Positions 1 through 3,926 of a stretch of 5,740 nt of DNA are shown here, piece by piece (the first letter of the stretch is position 1; every line of letters starts with the position of its first letter). The DNA is from JBDREF01 sp043820045 (GTDB lineage: Bacteria; Planctomycetota; Phycisphaerae; Sedimentisphaerales; Anaerobacaceae). The notes under the pieces were generated by a model that had not been told where the DNA came from, made no database searches, and saw only the letters and a list, made by a program, of their open reading frames with translations. The stretch is taken from the NCBI GenBank assembly GCA_043820045.1, contig JBDREF010000342.1:1-5740 (forward strand). Direction: 5' to 3'. Both the position numbers and the translations under genes were made by a program.

Positions 1-1
1 T

Positions 2-553
2 ACGACGGGCGATTTCCTCGTAGTCGATGATTTCGAGTCCTACAATGACATCGATCCCCCCGATCCCGCGAGTAACAGGATATTCGAGTCGTGGATCGAT
101 GGTTTTGGGACTACGGACAACGGTGCACTCGTCGGCAATGATCTGCCTCCATACGCCGAACAGACTATCGTCCACGGCGGCATCCAGTCGATGCCTTAGT
201 CATACGACAACAACCTGAAGACTTCTGAGGTAACCTTGACGCTGGTTTATCCGCGTGACTGGACAGAGGAGGGCGTTACCGGGCTATCGCTGTGGTTCCG
301 AGGCACTTCCGCTAATTCCGCCGAGCGTATGTATATTGCTCTCAACGGCACGGCGGTTGTTTACCATGACGACACGGCAGTGACACAGAAGACCGGATGG
401 AACCAGTGGGTCATCCCATTGCAGGCGTTTGCCGACCAGGGCGTGGCCTTGACCAATGTTAATACTATTACAATTGGCGTTGGCACGAAGAATAGCCCCG
501 CAGCCGGCGGCACAGGAACGATGTACTTCGACGACATACGGCTGTATCGGTAG
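2..553 (+). pseudogene. 3' end of a secreted modular protein gene, interrupted by an in-frame TAG
   Basis: The reading frame enters from the left edge and ends at a TAG (551-553). It encodes the C-terminal domain shared with both downstream genes, from 'FLVVDDFESYND' to the terminal 'YFDDIRLYR'. In the 105 codons after base 236, roughly 86 residues match the complete gene at 1031-3640 by eye, with one two-residue insertion (near 'ADQGV'). A TAG at 197-199 breaks the frame inside 'QSMP*SYDN'. The neighbours read 'IYRYDN' there, and one base change (TTG to TAG or TAT to TAG) explains it. The frame stays open and conserved on both sides, with no frameshift, so this is either a recent nonsense mutation, a sequencing error, or a product about 118 residues shorter. 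The upstream domains lie outside the window, and by analogy would be a signal peptide, a variable N-terminal domain and FN3-like modules. The fold looks like a jelly-roll, galactose-binding-like domain (inference). Function is probably extracellular binding; the exact ligand is unknown. Confidence 0.75.
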
Positions 554-627
554 ATTGAGCGGTGACCGGAAAATAGCCGAAGCCGCAGGTACGCCGGCAG
601 CCAATTTGGCAGATTTGCACAATTGTG

Positions 628-660
628 GGGCCCGCTCCTCTCAGGGGCGGGTCCCGTTTG
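628..660 (+). terminator. Probable intrinsic terminator after the first gene
   Basis: A GC-rich inverted repeat pairs GGGCCCGCTCC (628-638) with GGGGCGGGTCCC (644-655). The stem has about 11 pairs, one G-U pair and one bulged T, closed by a short TCTCA loop. It is followed by only a short T run (GTTTGT), so the tail is weak. It lies about 75 bases after the stop of the first gene and upstream of the next promoter, where a terminator is expected. Confidence 0.55.
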
Positions 661-740
661 TACGTTGGGTGGTGCGCAATCCCAACCAGGCAAATAATTG
701 CCATTGGCCGGAGATTAAGCCGACTTATTCGACTTTTTTC

Positions 741-770
741 TTGACGACAGGCCGGTCAATTTGATACAAA
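741..770 (+). promoter_or_regulatory. Sigma-70-like promoter for the 1031-3640 gene
   Basis: TTGACG (741-746) is a 5/6 match to the -35 box. TACAAA (765-770) is a 4/6 match to the -10 box, with an 18-base spacer. A T-rich stretch precedes it. The second intergenic gap has the same arrangement (TTGACA, 18 bases, TACAAA), and about 20 of 31 bases match, including TTGAC, part of the spacer and TACAAAT. That recurrence is stronger support than the box scores alone. Transcription from here would give a 5' leader of about 250 bases. Confidence 0.55.
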
Positions 771-1030
771 TTAGACTGGCGAAGGTCATGAACATCGTAC
801 CTTCAAACCGGAGAGGCTACTATAGTCTGTCTGGTATCTCCGATTCTCGACCTACCGCCTAAGTTGAACACTTTAAAGGAAGGAGGTGGCGCCAAATCGC
901 AAATAGCTGGTCCGGGCGGGTAAGGATAAAGTACAGCAAAAATGAAGCCAAAATCATTCTCGGTTGCTTTGGTGTGTGGCCGGAGCGAAGTTTTCTATCA
1001 GTTTTCAGGTGAAATTAAGGAGGCGAAGAA
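771..1030 (+). promoter_or_regulatory. Long 5' leader of the 1031-3640 gene, with a hairpin
   Basis: About 250 bases separate the predicted transcription start from the start codon. CGGAGA (809-814) pairs with TCTCCG (837-842) to give a 6-bp stem whose loop contains the palindrome ACTATAGT (819-826). Further on come an AAGGAGGT (880-887) with no start codon behind it, and blocks resembling the leader of the gene at 3927: 'CTGGTCCGGGC...GGGT', 'GTACAG' and 'AATCATT'. No known riboswitch class was recognised. The leader may be regulatory, or may be inherited by duplication of a whole transcription unit. Confidence 0.4.
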
Positions 1031-1034
1031 ATGA
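942..1034 (+). CDS. Possible 30-residue leader ORF overlapping the next start codon
   Basis: ATG at 942 opens a 30-codon frame, beginning MKPKSFSVALVCGR and ending EIKEAKK. It stops at TGA 1032-1034, so it overlaps the ATG of the next gene in the four-base ATGA arrangement typical of translational coupling. The predicted peptide has no recognisable family. It is lysine-rich at the C-terminus and has no clear membrane segment. The best upstream Shine-Dalgarno-like string (AAGGA, 922-926) is about 15 bases from the ATG, which is too far for efficient initiation. The overlap may therefore be chance, and the leader of the third gene has no counterpart. Treat as a weak candidate. Confidence 0.15.
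   Translation: MKPKSFSVALVCGRSEVFYQFSGEIKEAKK
1017..1023 (+). promoter_or_regulatory. Ribosome binding site for the 1031-3640 gene
   Basis: AAGGAGG lies 7 bases before ATG 1031. It is a near-perfect complement to the 16S 3' end at standard spacing. It fixes the start, which is also the only one that gives a proper signal peptide. Confidence 0.85.
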
Positions 1035-3640
1035 AAAATCTAATATTGGTATTCGTCGTCGCATTGGCATTTAGCACGATGGCTATGGCTTCTGACATAG
1101 CGATTTCAACGCAGGCAAACTGGTGGTCGCAAGGTGCGGCCGACCGCGAAATGCAGGAAATTGTTGACAACGTAACGGCTGTTTCTGTTGAACGTTTCTC
1201 AGCAACTGAACAAGCTGCCCTTGCAGATTGGGTAGCAGATCACACAGGTGATGGTACATCAGACCTTTTAATTCTCTGCGGAGCGTTCCCGGACACTATT
1301 TATGAACCTGGTAATGGACAGGCTGATAACTCATTAGCCGAATTATTCTTGGATGATGGCAATACCATTATTAACACCGGTGACTATATGTTCTACGTCG
1401 TGAATGGTGCTGGGACAAATGCCGCAGGTGGATTGCAGACAATGATGGATATCCCCGGCATTACAATGTGGGACGACGATACTGCTGTTGTTGTTACAGC
1501 CGACGGTCAGGATTACACTCCAACCTTGGTAAATTTCGCAACTGACCGCCCCTTCCATCTTGATGAACTTCAGGGCGACTGGGAGCCCGAACTGATTCTT
1601 GCTCAAAACGCGGCTGGAACAAGAGCTGATCCCGTTATCGTTGTAAATACACTTACCGGTGGTCGCCTGGGTATCTTCTACCAGACAGCCAGCCAGGACG
1701 ATGACCCGCGCGGCGAAGTTATAAGTGAATGGATTAACAACTGGTATCTCCTATACGTTGCCGGCGGCAATCCGTTTGCCCGGCGCCCCGATCCGAAAGA
1801 CGGCGCTCTTCATTCGGACACTTGGATCACCATGTCGTGGAACGCCGGGGATTTTGCGGTCTCGCATGATGTATATCTGGGCGATAATTTTGACGACGTG
1901 AACAACGGTACCGGCGATGCGTTCCGAGGTAACCAGGCCTCGACATATTTTGTCGCCGGCTTCCCCGGATTCCCGTATCCGGACGGCCTTGTTCCAGGTA
2001 CGACCTACTATTGGCGAATCGACGAAGTCAACGATGCCGATCCGAACAGCCCGTGGAAAGGTCCCGTCTGGAGCTTCTCGGTTCCTCCGAAGAAGGCTTA
2101 TAACCCTATCCCGGCCGATAACGCCAAGTTCATAGACCCCCAAGACTTAACCCTTCGCTGGACCGGCGGTTTCGGTGCCAAGCTGCACACCGTCTACTTC
2201 GGCTACATCCTGAAGGACGTGGACGCCGCAGCGGGTGGCCTGCCGCAGGGAATTACGACTTATAAGCCCGCCGGCCCGCTTGCACCGGGGACGACTTACT
2301 TCTGGCGCGTCGATGAGTTCGATGCTGCTGCCACGCACAAGGGCGATGTCTGGAGCTTCCAAGTCGCAAAGGACGGCGGCGGAATAAAAGGTGATTACTA
2401 CAAAGGCATGAACTTTGAAAACCTCGTGCTGACCCGCATAGATCCCCAGATCGACTTTAGCTGGGCCGCCGGCGAACCCGATCCAAAAGTCGGTATCGAC
2501 AGTTTCTCGGTCAGATGGACCGGTGAAGTCGAGGCAGCGTTCACAGAGACCTACAAGTTCTACGCCAGGGCCGACGACGGCGTGCGTCTCTGGGTCGATG
2601 GCATTCAGCTTGTTAACGCATGGATCGACCAGGGTGCAACCGAGTACAGTGGAGAGCTTGACCTGATAGCCGGAAACACATACAGCATCGTGATGGAAAT
2701 GTACGAAAACGGCGGCGATGCAGTAGCAGAGCTGCGCTGGTCGAGCCCGAGCACGCCAAAGCAGATAATCCCCCAAGCTGCTTTGTCGTTGCTCAAAAAG
2801 GCGAACAGCCCGAAACCGTCCAGTGGTACTGTCGGTGTAAGTCTGATGTCCACTCTCACGTGGAGACCGGGAAGTTTCGCCGCTTCGCACGGGGTCTATT
2901 TCGGCACGGATGCGGACGCCGTGGCAAATGCCACCACAGCCTCTCCCGAGTACAAAGGTTCCAAGGCACTCGGCGACGAAAGTTACGATCCCGGCAAGCT
3001 TGCATGGGATACCACCTACTATTGGCGCATCGACGAAGTCAATAACACCAATCCCGACAGTCCGTGGAAAGGCAACGTGTGGAACTTTGGCACAGGTCCG
3101 TTCCTTGTAGTGGATGACTTCGAGTCCTACGACGATATCGATCCTGCCCCCGGTGAACCAGGGGCCGACAGGATATTCGACAAGTGGATCGATGGATTCG
3201 GAACTACGACGAACGGGGCTCTTGTTGGAAATGATCTGCCGCCCTATGCCGAGCAGACGATTGTTCACGGCGGCGCGCAGGCGATGATATATCGCTACGA
3301 CAACGCCAACAAGACCTCGGAGGCAACCTTGACGTTGGTCTATCCGCGTGACTGGACCGAGGAAGGCGTTGCGAAGCTGTCACTGTGGCTCCGCGGCGCA
3401 TCGGCCAATTCCGCCGAGCGGATGTATCTCGCTCTCAACGGCACGGCCGTGGTCTATCACGATGATCTTGCTGCAACCCAGCTAACCGGATGGAACGAGT
3501 GGGTCATCGACCTGCAGACGTTTGCGGGCGTGAACCTCGCTAATGTCAATTCGATTACCATTGGCATAGGCACCAAGAATAGTCCGGCTGCCGGCGGAGC
3601 AGGAACGATGTACTTCGACGATATCAGGCTGTATCGGTAG
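1031..3640 (+). CDS. Secreted modular protein: GATase/ThuA-like N-domain, three FN3-like modules, PA14, conserved C-terminal domain
   Basis: An 869-residue protein with no gene name that I recognise. Residues 1-20 form a Sec signal peptide (MKN, hydrophobic core, AMA before S21). Residues 21-245 alternate strand-like and helix-like stretches ('DLLILCGAFPD', 'GGRLGIFYQTA', 'EVISEWINNWYL'), recalling class I glutamine-amidotransferase/ThuA-like folds. The only cysteine, C83, is at the end of a strand and not in a nucleophile elbow, so activity is doubtful. FN3-like modules span about 253-352, 357-446 and 591-688, each ending in 'VWSF' or 'VWNF' after 'TYYWRIDEV'-type strands. A PA14 domain spans about 451-587 ('GDYYKGMNFENL', 'FSVRWTGEVE', 'ADDGVRLWVDG', 'ENGGDAVAELRW'); PA14 domains commonly bind glycans. 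Residues 691-869 are the shared C-terminal domain. No hydrolase domain, C-terminal membrane anchor, dockerin or PEP-CTERM tail is visible. Probable role: extracellular or surface binding of carbohydrate. It has its own promoter and terminator. Confidence 0.9.
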   Translation: MKNLILVFVVALAFSTMAMASDIAISTQANWWSQGAADREMQEIVDNVTAVSVERFSATEQAALADWVADHTGDGTSDLLILCGAFPDTIYEPGNGQADNSLAELFLDDGNTIINTGDYMFYVVNGAGTNAAGGLQTMMDIPGITMWDDDTAVVVTADGQDYTPTLVNFATDRPFHLDELQGDWEPELILAQNAAGTRADPVIVVNTLTGGRLGIFYQTASQDDDPRGEVISEWINNWYLLYVAGGNPFARRPDPKDGALHSDTWITMSWNAGDFAVSHDVYLGDNFDDVNNGTGDAFRGNQASTYFVAGFPGFPYPDGLVPGTTYYWRIDEVNDADPNSPWKGPVWSFSVPPKKAYNPIPADNAKFIDPQDLTLRWTGGFGAKLHTVYFGYILKDVDAAAGGLPQGITTYKPAGPLAPGTTYFWRVDEFDAAATHKGDVWSFQVAKDGGGIKGDYYKGMNFENLVLTRIDPQIDFSWAAGEPDPKVGIDSFSVRWTGEVEAAFTETYKFYARADDGVRLWVDGIQLVNAWIDQGATEYSGELDLIAGNTYSIVMEMYENGGDAVAELRWSSPSTPKQIIPQAALSLLKKANSPKPSSGTVGVSLMSTLTWRPGSFAASHGVYFGTDADAVANATTASPEYKGSKALGDESYDPGKLAWDTTYYWRIDEVNNTNPDSPWKGNVWNFGTGPFLVVDDFESYDDIDPAPGEPGADRIFDKWIDGFGTTTNGALVGNDLPPYAEQTIVHGGAQAMIYRYDNANKTSEATLTLVYPRDWTEEGVAKLSLWLRGASANSAERMYLALNGTAVVYHDDLAATQLTGWNEWVIDLQTFAGVNLANVNSITIGIGTKNSPAAGGAGTMYFDDIRLYR
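1787..2368 (+). repeat. Two adjacent FN3-like modules, paralogous to 4671-5246
   Basis: These two modules encode residues 253-352 and 357-446 of the complete gene. They match the first two modules of the third gene in order and detail: 'GALHSDTW/GALHADTW', 'SHDVYLGD', 'VAGFPGF.YP.GLVPGTTYYWRIDEV', 'GFGAKLHTVYFG' and 'GGLPQG'. Within one protein the modules are much more diverged from each other than from their positional partners, so the duplication copied the pair as a unit. Confidence 0.8.
2381..2791 (+). other. PA14 domain cassette inside the 1031-3640 gene
   Basis: This segment encodes residues 451-587, from 'GGIKGDYYKG' to 'PKQIIPQAALSL'. The order of motifs (GxYY start, DP.IDF.W, FSVRWTG, DDGVRLWVDG, ENGG..A.L.W.SP) is that of the PA14 family. 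It sits between the second and third FN3-like modules. The third gene joins those modules directly at 'VWSFTTPGAVGNPQPANG', without PA14, so the domain was gained or lost here as a discrete unit. Confidence 0.85.
3101..3640 (+). repeat. C-terminal domain module, paralogous to 2-553 and 5544-5740
   Basis: This is the only complete and intact copy in the window, encoding residues 691-869. The left copy (2-553) covers essentially the same span but carries a stop codon, and the right copy (5544-5740) is cut by the window edge after 'IYRYDN'. The strings 'ALVGNDLPPYAEQTIVH' and 'VDDFESY' are identical in all three. 'YFDDIRLYR' closes both copies whose ends are visible. It is the most conserved part of the family here. 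Confidence 0.85.
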
Positions 3641-3663
3641 ATTAACAGACGTACGCGATTTCG

Positions 3664-3700
3664 GGGCCTGTGCCGACAAACTCGGCACAGGCTCTTTCTT
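3664..3700 (+). terminator. Intrinsic terminator after the 1031-3640 gene
   Basis: A perfect 11-bp stem pairs GCCTGTGCCGA (3666-3676) with TCGGCACAGGC (3682-3692) around a CAAAC loop. It is followed by the T-rich tail TCTTTCTT (3693-3700). It begins about 25 bases after the stop codon. This is a convincing Rho-independent terminator and separates the second and third genes transcriptionally. Confidence 0.85.
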
Positions 3701-3740
3701 GCGATTTGACGCGGATTACGTACACGAACTGATGTTTTAC

Positions 3741-3770
3741 TTGACAGAAAAGCCGGCAATCTGGTACAAA
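3741..3770 (+). promoter_or_regulatory. Sigma-70-like promoter for the gene at 3927
   Basis: TTGACA (3741-3746) is a perfect -35 box. TACAAA (3765-3770) is a 4/6 -10 box after 18 bases. The spacer contains GCCGGCAAT, resembling GCCGGTCAAT in the promoter at 741-770, and both read TACAAAT followed soon by GGTCATG. It lies just after the terminator of the previous gene and would give a leader of about 150 bases. Confidence 0.65.
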
Positions 3771-3914
3771 TGGTCATGCAGGTATTTGCGCACGGAGAAA
3801 TGGGCGACTGGTAAGATCTTTGTCGCCTGGCCGGACAGACGGGTTTGGCTTTGTTGGAGTGGAGTGAGGTACAGTGTTCCAAACAACAAGAATCATTACT
3901 CAACCATTTTTCTC
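3771..3914 (+). promoter_or_regulatory. 5' leader of the gene at 3927, with a hairpin
   Basis: GGCGAC (3803-3808) pairs with GTCGCC (3822-3827) in a 6-bp stem about 33 bases after the -10 box. The leader of the previous gene has a hairpin about 39 bases after its -10 box. Downstream come 'CTGGCCGGAC', 'CGGGT', 'GGTACAG' and 'AATCATT' blocks, in the same order as in the other leader. The hairpin stem sequences differ between the two leaders, so position and not sequence is what is shared. No known RNA class was recognised. Confidence 0.35.
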
Positions 3915-3920
3915 AGGAGG
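3915..3920 (+). promoter_or_regulatory. Ribosome binding site for the gene at 3927
   Basis: AGGAGG lies 6 bases before ATG 3927. The frame is open further upstream, but only this ATG has both a strong ribosome binding site and a signal peptide directly behind it. Confidence 0.85.
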
Positions 3921-3926
3921 ATTATC

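Noticed and set aside
197..199. UAG recoding as pyrrolysine or programmed readthrough
   Set aside because: The paralogue has a normal sense codon here, no active-site role is visible, and no supporting element was seen. Mutation or error is simpler.
236..553. TTG 236 as a restart after the TAG, with GAGG at 227-230
   Set aside because: The GAGG-TTG stretch is conserved coding sequence ('SE.TLTLV') also found in the intact paralogue, and the product would lack a signal peptide and half the domain.
600..610. Short inverted repeat GCCAATTTGGC as an operator
   Set aside because: It is only 5 bp per arm, lies between the stop codon and the terminator, and is not repeated in the other gap.
771..1030. 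Cyclic-di-GMP, cobalamin or other known riboswitch in the leaders
   Set aside because: None of the signature strings of the common classes could be recognised; only generic hairpins are present.
2147..3268. Long open frame on the minus strand, about 370 codons
   Set aside because: It lies wholly antisense to well-supported PA14/FN3-like/C-terminal coding sequence, has no recognisable domain, and similar antisense frames appear at the homologous part of the third gene. It is a by-product of GC-rich codon use.
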